NCBI GenBank assembly: GCA_020832465.1
Contig: JAFIER010000243.1
Coordinates: 1-46,005, forward strand
Reading direction: 5' to 3'
Length of the DNA: 46,005 nt
Origin: Bernardetiaceae bacterium
Lineage (GTDB): Bacteria > Bacteroidota > Bacteroidia > Cytophagales > Bernardetiaceae
The position numbers and the translations under genes were made by a program. The notes beneath the pieces are model-generated. The model was not told the DNA's origin. It searched no databases and was given only the letters and a program-made list of their open reading frames with translations. Positions 16,387 through 24,011 of the stretch are shown one piece after another; position 1 is the stretch's first letter, and the number at the start of each line of letters is the position of its first letter.

Positions 16387-16899
16387 TTATTGCTGACCAT
16401 AAGGCTTTGCTTTTAGTGATTTCAGGATAAAGTAAGTCAGTGGAATAAAAATTAGTCCTATAAATAATGGCAAAAACCAAACACCAAGTTCAGTAGCTTC
16501 TCCATTTGCACTTTGAATTGTTTTAAATACTATGAATGCAAAACTAACCACAATGAGAAATTTTAAGTAGCGAATTATTCTAGTTGCATTCGTATATTGA
16601 CTCAAGGCATTGTCTCTTGTTATTTCGGTAGGATAGTTAAAAACGTGCGGAAATTTGTTTAATATAGTCATTGCTACAAACAAAATAGTTGCGATAATTG
16701 GTAGTATTAGGATATTTGTCTTATCTCCAAATCCATCTGCTTCTCCGACACTGTTATAGTGTATTGGAATAGTATCGGGTAACTTTGCAAAATTTGAAAT
16801 AGCAAGCACCCAAATTGCGATAATTGCAAGCCAGCCGAGTAGCTCGAGCGTCTTATCTATTGTTGTCAGTTCTAATTTAATTTTTGGTCTGTTATCCAT
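16387..16899 (-). CDS. DUF1648 domain membrane protein
   Basis: A 170-residue integral membrane protein with four hydrophobic segments at about 20-38, 62-80, 110-126 and 142-160. After the first helix comes FAKLPDTIPIHYNSVGEADGFGDK, the DUF1648 signature (P-x-x-x-P-x-H-x-x-x-G-x-x-D-G). The function of the domain is not established; some members occur in regulators of cell-wall autolysis such as SdpI. It lies alone between two hairpin repeats, on the same strand as the cation transporter upstream. Confidence 0.85.
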   Translation of the reverse strand: MDNRPKIKLELTTIDKTLELLGWLAIIAIWVLAISNFAKLPDTIPIHYNSVGEADGFGDKTNILILPIIATILFVAMTILNKFPHVFNYPTEITRDNALSQYTNATRIIRYLKFLIVVSFAFIVFKTIQSANGEATELGVWFLPLFIGLIFIPLTYFILKSLKAKPYGQQ

Positions 16900-16930
16900 A
16901 TTTTATTTTTTTTAGTTATTTTGTAGCTAT

Positions 16931-16990
16931 CATGCCACTATAGATTCGCTAGCCAGAAATAACATTTCTTTGAGAAATGTTATTTCTGAA
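16931..16990. repeat. Hairpin family copy with left terminal repeat
   Basis: The left end CATGCCACTATAGATT (16931-16946) matches the terminal repeat CATACTACTATACATT at 13 of 16 positions and is followed by CGCTAGCCAG. The hairpin has perfect 16-bp arms, 16954-16969 and 16973-16988. The right half of the composite element is missing; the next gene's stop is at 17001. Confidence 0.75.
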
Positions 16991-17000
16991 TGGAAAATTA

Positions 17001-17645
17001 TTATTCGCAACCGCTATCACAGCAGGCTTTTCCTTTGGCTTTATCAAAACATTCTTTAGCCTCTTTGCTTGCAAAATAAATAATTCCGATACTTCCTATC
17101 AAGTCCCAGTGTCGGATAGCAGTAAGTTCGTAAAGTGCGCTGGCGAGCAGTAGCACAACTGACATATATAAACAAGCACGTGTGCAATTGGCATCAGCTA
17201 AAATTGGTGCTGAGTCTAATGCTTTGCCTACCTTTACTTTTGCGTAAATCAAAGCAGTCATAATAATTATAGAAGCAATGGAAACGATAAGACCAACGAC
17301 TGTAGTCTCTGGCGTATTTTCATAGATAAAATTTAATATCACTGAAAAAGATAAGCCTATCACCAATAAGACAAAAGCAGTGCCTGTGAGCCTCAAAGCC
17401 TGCACTTCAAAATGAGAACGCGGGCTTTGGGGTGCACGCCGAATGCGCCACACCATATATAGTATTCCTACGCCTGAAATAATTTCGATAAAGCTATCTA
17501 AACCAAAACCAAAAAGCACTAAGGTATCGTCTTCTATTCCATAATAAGAGGCTACCATGCCCTCTATAAGGTTATAGAAAATGGTAAAAATACTAAGCGC
17601 AAAGGCCCAAGTAAAATATTGCTGTTCGCTGTATTTGTTAGTCAT
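17001..17645 (-). CDS. CDF-like cation transporter without cytoplasmic domain, Cys-rich
   Basis: The 214-residue product has six hydrophobic segments and matches the membrane part of cation diffusion facilitators (GFGLDSFIEIISGVGILYMVWRIRR, then IYAKVKVGKALDSAPILADA). The C-terminal cytoplasmic domain of the family is absent. Where ordinary CDF proteins have H-x-x-x-D in helix 5, this one has Cys154 and Cys158 (ADANCTRACLYMS). The tail ends KACCDSGCE, giving three more cysteines. This suggests a soft metal, but the cargo is not known. It has its own promoter at 17674-17703 and is divergent from the M23 peptidase gene. Confidence 0.8.
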   Translation of the reverse strand: MTNKYSEQQYFTWAFALSIFTIFYNLIEGMVASYYGIEDDTLVLFGFGLDSFIEIISGVGILYMVWRIRRAPQSPRSHFEVQALRLTGTAFVLLVIGLSFSVILNFIYENTPETTVVGLIVSIASIIIMTALIYAKVKVGKALDSAPILADANCTRACLYMSVVLLLASALYELTAIRHWDLIGSIGIIYFASKEAKECFDKAKGKACCDSGCE

Positions 17646-17673
17646 AAACTTATTTTTTTATCATATTTAAGCG

Positions 17674-17703
17674 CAAAAATACAGATATAAATCGGATATT
17701 CAA
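17674..17703 (-). promoter_or_regulatory. Promoter of the cation transporter gene
   Basis: On the minus strand TTG (17701-17703) and TATTTTTG (17674-17681) are separated by 19 bases. The expected start near 17667 leaves a leader of about 20 bases. Confidence 0.5.
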
Positions 17704-17714
17704 TGAAAGTTTTG

Positions 17715-17722
17715 TATATTTG
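17715..17722 (+). promoter_or_regulatory. -7 box of the M23 peptidase gene
   Basis: TATATTTG fits TAnnTTTG and lies 24 bases before the ATG at 17746. No clear TTTG is seen at the -33 position. It is back to back with the transporter promoter. Confidence 0.4.
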
Positions 17723-17745
17723 CGTCTTATTGAATAGCGTATTTT

Positions 17746-18606
17746 ATGCAGACAAAAAAGACTTTTTCAGAATGGTTTACTCATCCTTACGCAGTAATTG
17801 TAAGAGATGAGGAGAATTTCGAGCAGCGTCGGAGCTTCAAAATAAGTTATGCCAAAATCATGGTTTTTGGTGTGCTTATTTTTGGTTTTATGCTGTTGCC
17901 TGTGTATTTTGTATCCGATGCACTGCAAGCCTTGTTTGAGCGTAAAAATCCTATAGAGAGCAAAGAAGCCAAACTTCTTACACTTATTAGCAAAGTAGAT
18001 TCGCTCGAATTGCTCAGTCAACATCAAGAAACTTATTTACAGAAACTCAATGAAATTATCAGGGGCGATATACACCCCGATATTTTGGAAAAAGAAATTC
18101 AAAAAGAAGCTGAAAATGCCATAGACTGGGCAGAGGTAGAAGCATTAAACCCTATAGATTCGCAATTTAGAAAAGAGTTTGAATCTAAAGGGGGGGCTAC
18201 ACCCTCTGGCAACAGAATGAAACGAGATTTAGGCAATATTGTACTTTTTGCACCTGCTGAAGGTTTCGTAACACGCAAATACGATCCTATTCAAGAACAT
18301 TTTGGTGTAGATATTGTAACGCCTAAGGCAAACGAATCTATCAAATCTATTGCAAGTGGTACGGTCATTATAGCTTCTTGGACTCAAGATACAGGGCATG
18401 TAATCGGCATACAGCACCCTAATCAAATGGTTTCTTTTTACAAACACAACTCCGTATTGCTCAAAAAAGTAGGTGATTTTGTAGATGCTGGTACTGCAAT
18501 CGCTATTATAGGTAACTCTGGTGAACTGACGGACGGACCGCATTTACATTTTGAAATTTGGTACGACGGTTCACCCGTTAATCCAGAAGATTTTATATCC
18601 TTCTAA
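17746..18606 (+). CDS. M23 family metallopeptidase
   Basis: A 286-residue peptidoglycan endopeptidase anchored by one N-terminal helix (about 36-57), with a coiled-coil-like linker (66-130) and a C-terminal LytM domain. The zinc and catalytic residues are present: H185 and D189 in HFGVD, H234 in FYKHNS and H268 in GPHLHFEIW. All four are conserved, so the enzyme should be active rather than a regulator. The bactofilin gene follows after 75 bases. M23 peptidase and bactofilin pairs are known in several phyla to control local cell-wall shaping, and the same partnership is inferred here. Confidence 0.93.
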   Translation: MQTKKTFSEWFTHPYAVIVRDEENFEQRRSFKISYAKIMVFGVLIFGFMLLPVYFVSDALQALFERKNPIESKEAKLLTLISKVDSLELLSQHQETYLQKLNEIIRGDIHPDILEKEIQKEAENAIDWAEVEALNPIDSQFRKEFESKGGATPSGNRMKRDLGNIVLFAPAEGFVTRKYDPIQEHFGVDIVTPKANESIKSIASGTVIIASWTQDTGHVIGIQHPNQMVSFYKHNSVLLKKVGDFVDAGTAIAIIGNSGELTDGPHLHFEIWYDGSPVNPEDFISF

Positions 18607-18681
18607 AAACGACAAAAAACGAAAGCCATATAAGGCATTTGAATAAACGATTTTTTTATCAATTTATTTAGTAAGTACAAC

Positions 18682-19134
18682 ATGGGTATTTTTAATTCAA
18701 AAAAACAAGACGATGCGCCGATTGATGCGAACAACATTATCGGAAAAGGTACGCAAATTGACGGCAACCTAAAAACGCTGGGCAATATACGCATCGATGG
18801 CGAAGTCAAAGGCAATATTTTTTCGCAATCTAAAGTTGCACTCGGGCAAAATGCTGTTATTGAGGGCAATATAGAAGCGCAGTATGCTGAAATTGAAGGT
18901 ACGGTTACAGGTGATTTGCAAATTTACGAGCAACTTACACTTAAATCTACTGCCTTAGTAAAAGGTAATATACAAGCTAAAAAAATTATGGTAGAAGTAG
19001 GTGCTAAGTTCTACGGGCAATGCACTATCGGAGACGAGCTTAATCATAATAACAAAGCTGATAATCATAAAGCTGGTGGAAGCGCAAGTAGTCATAATGC
19101 AAAACAAGAAAAATTTGAAAAAGTAGGTGCCTAA
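18682..19134 (+). CDS. Bactofilin (polymer-forming cytoskeletal protein)
   Basis: A 150-residue bactofilin. The central domain (about 20-112) is a run of right-handed beta-helix turns rich in G-x-I/V: NIIGKGTQIDGNLKTLG, IRIDGEVKGNIFSQSKVALG and so on. The short N-terminus (MGIFNSKKQDD) and polar tail (NNKADNHKAGGSASSHN) flank it, as is usual. It forms filaments at the membrane without nucleotide. It follows the M23 peptidase gene and its last codons overlap the AtpZ gene by 8 bases, so translation of the two is probably coupled. Confidence 0.94.
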   Translation: MGIFNSKKQDDAPIDANNIIGKGTQIDGNLKTLGNIRIDGEVKGNIFSQSKVALGQNAVIEGNIEAQYAEIEGTVTGDLQIYEQLTLKSTALVKGNIQAKKIMVEVGAKFYGQCTIGDELNHNNKADNHKAGGSASSHNAKQEKFEKVGA

Positions 19135-19381
19135 CTACCCTTCCAACAAAGCACTCAAATATTTAGGCATTGCCACTGAAATGCTCGCTGCAGTAGCACT
19201 GGGCGCAATGGGTGGCAATGCCTTAGATAAGTATGTAGCTTTAAAATTTCCATTATTTACTGTAATGCTCACACTGCTTGGGCTGGCTGCCGTTTTTTAT
19301 CATCTGCTCAAGACTTTACAACAAGATAATAATAGCGATAACCAAGATACACAAAATACAGAAAACGATAAAGAAGCCTAA
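19127..19381 (+). CDS. atpZ: AtpZ/AtpI family protein
   Basis: An 84-residue membrane protein with two helices (about 15-34 and 41-63) and a polar tail. The GGNALDKY and FPLFTVMLTLLGLAAVFYHLLK segments match the AtpZ/AtpI family, which assists assembly of the F1Fo ATP synthase c-ring and may carry magnesium. The start is GTG, inside the end of the bactofilin gene (8-base overlap). No ATP synthase gene follows, so in this window it is separated from its usual partners. The family call is fairly sure from the pattern and length. Confidence 0.8.
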   Translation: MPNYPSNKALKYLGIATEMLAAVALGAMGGNALDKYVALKFPLFTVMLTLLGLAAVFYHLLKTLQQDNNSDNQDTQNTENDKEA

Positions 19382-19389
19382 GTACACAG

Positions 19390-19487
19390 GTGCATGACAA
19401 CTTTGCTAAATTAGCCCAGAGATAACATTTCTTTAAGAAATCTTATTTCTGAAACTATCTAAGCCGATTTAGCAACTTGACATACAC
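19390..19487. repeat. Hairpin family copy inside a different pair of terminal repeats
   Basis: The ends GTGCATGACAACTTTGCTAAAT (in 19390-19411) and ATTTAGCAACTTGACATACAC (19467-19487) are inverted, differing in the middle. The core hairpin is 19417-19432 / 19436-19451 with two mismatches. Related half-ends occur near 14647-14665 and 29437-29459 in reverse. Confidence 0.65.
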
Positions 19488-19555
19488 CCAAAGTACACAG
19501 CACTTCATTCTATCAGCATAAATCCTTTACTATATCAAATAAAAATTTAAAGGTC

Positions 19556-20098
19556 ATGACTTCTTCTGCCATTAAGCGTTTTTTGGTTATTTTTATAGGT
19601 CTTTTCGGTACTTGGTATTTGCTTTATGAGTTTTGGCTCTCGGGTGGTTTTTTAGATATTCTTTTGAATCAATGGGTAGGCAAAACAGGGACTTATTTTT
19701 TACAGCTTTGGGGTTATGAAGATGCTTATTTTGCAGAGGCGGATCATTGTGTATATTTGGGTATGCGAGCGATGGTCTCGATAGGTGCGCCTTGCAATGG
19801 TTTAGATCTTTACGTGCTTTACGCTTGTTTTTTAATCGCTTCACCAGGACCTTGGCAGCGCAAATTATGGCTTATTCCACTTGGCATTATCGGTATTTTT
19901 CTTATCAATGCTTTGCGCATAGCCATTCTTACGCTCAACGTAAAATACGCACCTGAATATGTGGACTTTAATCATCACTATCTTTTTACTTTCCTTGTTT
20001 ATGGTTTTATTTTTCTGATTTGGATGTATTGGATTAACAAGCACTCCTTCCTCGCTGCCCATCGTAAAACTCAAAAAAAAATAGCTAATGAGCAGTAA
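19556..20098 (+). CDS. xrtX: Exosortase X (archaeosortase/exosortase family)
   Basis: A 180-residue membrane transpeptidase. The catalytic residues are visible in their family motifs: Cys80 in IGAPCNGLDLYVLY, Arg121 in LINALRIAILTLN and His140/141 in DFNHHYLFTFLVYG. At least four hydrophobic helices surround them. Exosortases cut C-terminal sorting signals and pass proteins on to the cell surface. The downstream gene, overlapping by 11 bases, is of the type found beside XrtX in Cytophagia, which supports this subtype rather than XrtF or XrtN. No protein with an obvious exosortase sorting tail is encoded in the window. Confidence 0.85.
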   Translation: MTSSAIKRFLVIFIGLFGTWYLLYEFWLSGGFLDILLNQWVGKTGTYFLQLWGYEDAYFAEADHCVYLGMRAMVSIGAPCNGLDLYVLYACFLIASPGPWQRKLWLIPLGIIGIFLINALRIAILTLNVKYAPEYVDFNHHYLFTFLVYGFIFLIWMYWINKHSFLAAHRKTQKKIANEQ

Positions 20099-20513
20099 AA
20101 AACATAAGATAATGAGCAGTATTTTAGCTTGTTTGCTCTTTCTTTTCATGGCAACAATGGCTTTTTTACGTCCGCAACTTACCGAACCCCTAAGCACTTG
20201 GATAGCTACCCACGCCAGCAGTTTGCCTTTGTACGAAAAAATAGATACCTTAATCTTTGCCCTTGTATTTGCTATTTGTATATCTTTCGTGCCTTTTTTG
20301 GCTTTTCAAAGTTTTCAGTACTTTAAATGGAGCATAATTATATATATATTGATTTTTGTGAGTATTGCGATTGGCTATGGTATTGCCCGCTTGGGTTGGC
20401 CTATAGGTTATAATATGCACGAGGGTTTGATAAGATTATATTTTTCAGGATTGCCCACGCTCATGCTACTCGGGCTTATTTACTTGCAAAAAAAAGCCAA
20501 TACACAGGCATAG
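20088..20513 (+). CDS. XrtX-associated membrane protein
   Basis: A 141-residue protein with four predicted helices at about 7-25, 53-72, 80-100 and 117-133. I recognise it mainly by position: it starts inside the exosortase gene (ATG within AATGAGCAGTAA, 11-base overlap) and matches the size and layout of the partner protein annotated beside exosortase X. Soluble motifs or catalytic residues are absent. It probably assists the exosortase in the membrane. Confidence 0.7.
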   Translation: MSSKKHKIMSSILACLLFLFMATMAFLRPQLTEPLSTWIATHASSLPLYEKIDTLIFALVFAICISFVPFLAFQSFQYFKWSIIIYILIFVSIAIGYGIARLGWPIGYNMHEGLIRLYFSGLPTLMLLGLIYLQKKANTQA

Positions 20514-20701
20514 CCATAATTTAAGAACTAAAAAGCAAATAGACGGCGTAACGCATTTTAAGTGGATAAATAAATGAAAATCAAGGCAGTAGAATCAATC
20601 TAAATACAAATAAAGACAAGATAAGGCTAAAAAAAGCATACATAGTGCAAACAATTTGATATAATATTTTCTTTATATATGGAGTAAAATTTAACTTTGA
20701 C
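20514..20701. other. Gene-free stretch upstream of the desaturase promoter
   Basis: This AT-rich stretch shows no repeat, hairpin or open frame that I can support. It is the left part of a 358-bp gap; the right part holds the promoter at 20702-20732 and a leader of about 130 bases. Confidence 0.5.
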
Positions 20702-20732
20702 TTGACAAATCAAGAAAAAATCATTAAATTTG
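20702..20732 (+). promoter_or_regulatory. Promoter of the desaturase gene with a long leader
   Basis: TTG (20702-20704) and TAAATTTG (20725-20732) are spaced by 20 bases. Transcription would start near 20739 and leave about 130 untranslated bases. The start of the leader can fold (TTGAAAT ... ATTTCAA, 20738-20756). Confidence 0.6.
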
Positions 20733-20871
20733 CTTACTTGAAATACTCAATTTCAAAATCCAAAATTATCTATATGGGCAGTTTTGAAAACCGACAAGCA
20801 ACTATAGCAAATGTAATTTTGCTTTTCTATTATCTTTATTTACTTCCAATTCCATTTCCATTTCACAACAC

Positions 20872-21627
20872 ATGGCAGTCATTATTTTTACCATAATACT
20901 TTGGTACTCTGGTCTCTTTTTTCAATCCTTTTTCTTACACCGTTACGCAGCCCATCAGAGTTTTACAATGTCTAAACTCGGTGAACGTATTTGCTTTATA
21001 CTCACTTGGATCACTCAAGGTTCTAATTATTTGAGTGCTTATGGCTATGGTGTAATGCACCGAATGCACCACGCTTTTGCAGATACAGAAGACGATCCGC
21101 ACTCTCCGATGTACTCACCCAGTTTGTTTGCTATGATGTGGCGTACGCGCAATATTTATAGCGATGTCGTAAGGCATAGAATAGAAGTAGAAGACCGCTT
21201 TACACGCAATGTGCCTAAGTGGGATACTTTTGACCGTTTTGCAACTTCTTGGGCTTCACGTATTGGCTGGGGATTAGCTTATACAGCTTTTTTCTTTTAT
21301 TTTGCTACTGCTTGGTGGCAGTGGTTGTTGCTACCCGTAGCCTATCTTATGGCACCTATTCACGGTGTGATTATCAATTGGTTTGCACATAAATATGGCT
21401 ATCGTAACTTTAAAGTAGGCGATACCTCTCGCAATTTATTGCCTTTTGATTGGCTTATGATGGGTGAGGCTTATCACAATAATCACCACAAATACGGCGA
21501 TAGAGCAAATTTTGGCGGAGTAAGATGGCACGAAATTGATGTTACTTACGTCGTTATGAGAGTATTGCACGCATTTAATATTATCAAACTCAAACCCGCA
21601 AGAGTTAAAGTGGTGAGAGAGTATTAG
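20872..21627 (+). CDS. Acyl-CoA / fatty-acid desaturase
   Basis: A 251-residue di-iron membrane desaturase of the delta-9 type, which puts a cis double bond into fatty acyl chains. All three histidine boxes are present: HRYAAH (23-28), HRMHH (63-67) and HNNHH (202-206). Hydrophobic pairs before box 1 and between boxes 2 and 3 anchor it in the inner membrane. It is short but complete for the bacterial family. Its promoter and long leader suggest control by temperature or membrane state, which is inference only. The gene faces the DUF4132 gene. Confidence 0.93.
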   Translation: MAVIIFTIILWYSGLFFQSFFLHRYAAHQSFTMSKLGERICFILTWITQGSNYLSAYGYGVMHRMHHAFADTEDDPHSPMYSPSLFAMMWRTRNIYSDVVRHRIEVEDRFTRNVPKWDTFDRFATSWASRIGWGLAYTAFFFYFATAWWQWLLLPVAYLMAPIHGVIINWFAHKYGYRNFKVGDTSRNLLPFDWLMMGEAYHNNHHKYGDRANFGGVRWHEIDVTYVVMRVLHAFNIIKLKPARVKVVREY

Positions 21628-21644
21628 CATACTATCAAAATTAA

Positions 21645-21726
21645 GCTTAGAAATAACATTTCTCAAAGAAATATTATTTCTAAGCCTGTAGCCACGAAGC
21701 TCCAGCTTTGTTTTCCGAAGCTGGAG
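21645..21726. repeat. Hairpin family copy followed by a CGAAGCTCCAGCTT palindrome
   Basis: The first hairpin has 19-bp arms (21645-21663 / 21667-21685) with one mismatched pair. Directly next to it is CGAAGCTCCAGCTTT ... CGAAGCTGGAG (to 21726), a member of the family also seen at 14575-14615 and 31711-31770. The pair fills the convergent gap between the desaturase and DUF4132 genes. Confidence 0.75.
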
Positions 21727-21765
21727 TTTTGCGCTTCAGTTAATAGATACTCACAAAATTCAACG

Positions 21766-23628
21766 CTACATCGCTTCCAGACATAGCAAATAAATCAAAA
21801 TTTGATATAAAACTTCATCATCGGCCTTGTTTTGTAGTTGTTTTTTAGCTTTTTGTTTGATGTCCGTATCCTCGAGTTGTGCGATGAGTAACTCTCTAAG
21901 CTGTGGGGGAGCTTCTAAGGTTGCATCTTCTAACGAAATCTCTGCAATATGCCACTCACCTTTCCAAGTAAGTCTATCTGCATTTATTTCTATCTGCTCA
22001 CCTATCGGACTATCTATCAAATAACTATTTTTCAGGTACTTTGCACGGCTATAAGGCGAAGGCTTTCCTTCTGAAAGAAAATCAGCTTCAGGTATTTCAG
22101 ACTCTAAGGCTGCTACTCTTGCAAAAAAATGCACATCTCGCAGCACTTCCGAAAACACAACCGCAGGCACTTCATTGAGTAACATTGCCACGCCGTAACG
22201 CCTGAATTGTATATGTATGATTTCTAATGAAACCTGCCCGAGTCCTCCTCGTGGTATGGATACATCAAACCAACATTCCGCTTCAATTTTATAATGTAAA
22301 AAATTACGTGTAGCTTCTCTAAATCCTGCAGCGTTAGCAAATCGTTTGTATTTCCAATCTCTCACTCTTGCCAAAGCTCGGAATCTATTTTGTTGCAACC
22401 TCAAACCGCTTAAACGCTGGCAGGCGGTTTGTCCCCATTCCTCATTTTCAATTTCATAGGTACTCCTAAAAGCCTGCGGAAAAGGTTGGGTAATTTCTTT
22501 CTCTCGCAAATATTCCTGCCATGCTTCTCGCTCAAGTGGAAGGCTTTCAGTAGGATGCCAAAGTTGCACATCAGCACCAGCCAAATGTTCCAATTTTTTG
22601 CCATAGGCATCTACAAAATGCAGGTGTTGCCAAATGCCTGTTTCTCTCAATCCATTTGTGCGTTCAAATTGCCATATCAACTTTTTAGCAAAAAAGCCAA
22701 AAATTGCGTGCATTGTAAAATCATTAACAAAATAATCAAAAGCAAAAACACGAGGGTTATAAAATGCTGCTTCGAGTCGGTTGCGCTGGGCTTGCAACGT
22801 TTTTTCAGCTTCTTTGCATTTATCCTTAAAGCCTTGCCACTTCCAAGCATATTGTTTTTTTACAGTAGCTGGGAGTGTTTTTTGCTTGCTCCCATAGGGT
22901 TTATACCATTGCATTTTGATTTTTCCTTTGTCTTGTAGCTGCGCTACAATCCAATACTCACCAAACTCTGCTTTTCGCAAACCTTCATCGAAGCCAAAAT
23001 CTGGAATCAGTTGGTCTTCAAAGTCGTCCTTACTTTTGCCCTGCGCCTCCGCTGCTTTTTGAATTTGACTATCTATGTATATCTGGGTTTTGCGTTTCTT
23101 TACGTGGTCTCTAATATGAATAAGTAAGGCTGCCGCTTGCTGGCTTTGCGCTAAAGTAGCTACTGCGGCATTTCCTATTTTCACGGAGGGTTGCGCAAAC
23201 CCTTTATAAAATGCGTAAGCCTTCAAGGCAATTTCTTTGATTAAGTGATAGAGCGTCTCCTCCTCTATGCAAAGTGCGCTATGAATAAGTCCTTTTAAAA
23301 TATGCTCGTTAGGAGGTAGCGTCAAAAATACTTTTTCAAAACTATCGCCCTCTTCTCCTTCATAAAAAACAACTTGTGGCTCAATAAAAAGTATAGCCTC
23401 GAGCCACTCTTCGAGCTTTTTTTGATAGCTATCTGTTCCAATGCGCTCGATAAGTGTAGCGGCTTGAGATAAAAAAACTTGACTTGGCTTGACTAAATGG
23501 GAAGCCTCTGCCATCAGCGCAAACAAGGACTGCCAATGCCTCCCCTCATCGAAGTCTTGCAAGTCTGAAAAAAAGTCTGCAAGGCGCATGCCCCACTCAT
23601 CTTCTGTATTTAATCGAAAATATTTCAA
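21766..23628 (-). CDS. DUF4132 domain protein
   Basis: A 620-residue soluble protein without signal peptide. The middle and C-terminal part carries the DUF4132 pattern: KMQWYKPYGSKQ, LQAQRNRLEAAFYNPRVFAF, IFGFFAKKLIWQFE, then RLSGLRLQQNRFRAL and RRYGVAMLLNEVPAVVFSEVLRDV. The family includes the C-terminus of E. coli MolR-like WGR proteins and has no proven function. The N-terminal 180 residues are helical and unlike anything I know. No partner gene adjoins on its strand. Confidence 0.75.
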   Translation of the reverse strand: MKYFRLNTEDEWGMRLADFFSDLQDFDEGRHWQSLFALMAEASHLVKPSQVFLSQAATLIERIGTDSYQKKLEEWLEAILFIEPQVVFYEGEEGDSFEKVFLTLPPNEHILKGLIHSALCIEEETLYHLIKEIALKAYAFYKGFAQPSVKIGNAAVATLAQSQQAAALLIHIRDHVKKRKTQIYIDSQIQKAAEAQGKSKDDFEDQLIPDFGFDEGLRKAEFGEYWIVAQLQDKGKIKMQWYKPYGSKQKTLPATVKKQYAWKWQGFKDKCKEAEKTLQAQRNRLEAAFYNPRVFAFDYFVNDFTMHAIFGFFAKKLIWQFERTNGLRETGIWQHLHFVDAYGKKLEHLAGADVQLWHPTESLPLEREAWQEYLREKEITQPFPQAFRSTYEIENEEWGQTACQRLSGLRLQQNRFRALARVRDWKYKRFANAAGFREATRNFLHYKIEAECWFDVSIPRGGLGQVSLEIIHIQFRRYGVAMLLNEVPAVVFSEVLRDVHFFARVAALESEIPEADFLSEGKPSPYSRAKYLKNSYLIDSPIGEQIEINADRLTWKGEWHIAEISLEDATLEAPPQLRELLIAQLEDTDIKQKAKKQLQNKADDEVLYQILIYLLCLEAM

Positions 23629-23730
23629 GATTTTTCCAAAGTTTATGCGTTGGGTAAATGACTAAATAATAAGTTTTTAACTGCTTAATGAGCAGGCTAT
23701 AAGGCACGTTATAAAAATTTAATTACCAAT

Positions 23731-23758
23731 TTGTGTGCTTTATAGGCTTTTAAATTTG
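23731..23758 (+). promoter_or_regulatory. Promoter upstream of the small ORF and yciO
   Basis: TTTG (23730-23733) and TAAATTTG (23751-23758) are spaced by 17 bases, two short of the usual distance. Transcription would start near 23764. Confidence 0.4.
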
Positions 23759-23810
23759 TTTTTTTCGTAACAATACCGTAAATTAACGATAAGAAATAGC
23801 AAAATCCAAA

Positions 23811-23927
23811 ATGAACGCTTATTTATTCTACCTTATGAAAAAATCTAATAAGACTAAACTCTGGCTAATCTTTGTTTTTATAGTTTTGCTTACCGCAAAT
23901 GTCAGTATAAATGCAAAGCTAAATTAG
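23811..23927 (+). CDS. Small ORF with signal-peptide-like sequence
   Basis: The frame encodes 38 residues (or 30 from the second Met). It contains a basic n-region KKSNKTK, a hydrophobic core LWLIFVFIVLLTA and a possible cleavage site near SINA, then ends after three more residues. It looks like the leader of a secreted protein whose mature part is gone, or a small membrane peptide. It lies 47 bases after a likely transcription start and 84 bases before yciO. No homologue is known to me and chance is possible. Confidence 0.3.
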   Translation: MNAYLFYLMKKSNKTKLWLIFVFIVLLTANVSINAKLN

Positions 23928-24011
23928 GCATATTTCTATTATTAGAAGTTGTATGAAGACATAAAAAAGCGTTTTTCTTTACACAAATATATATTTAAAC
24001 CCCAAACCATT

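Noticed and set aside
20702-20896. 64-codon ORF before the desaturase
   Set aside because: It coincides with the promoter and leader and overlaps the gene start out of frame.
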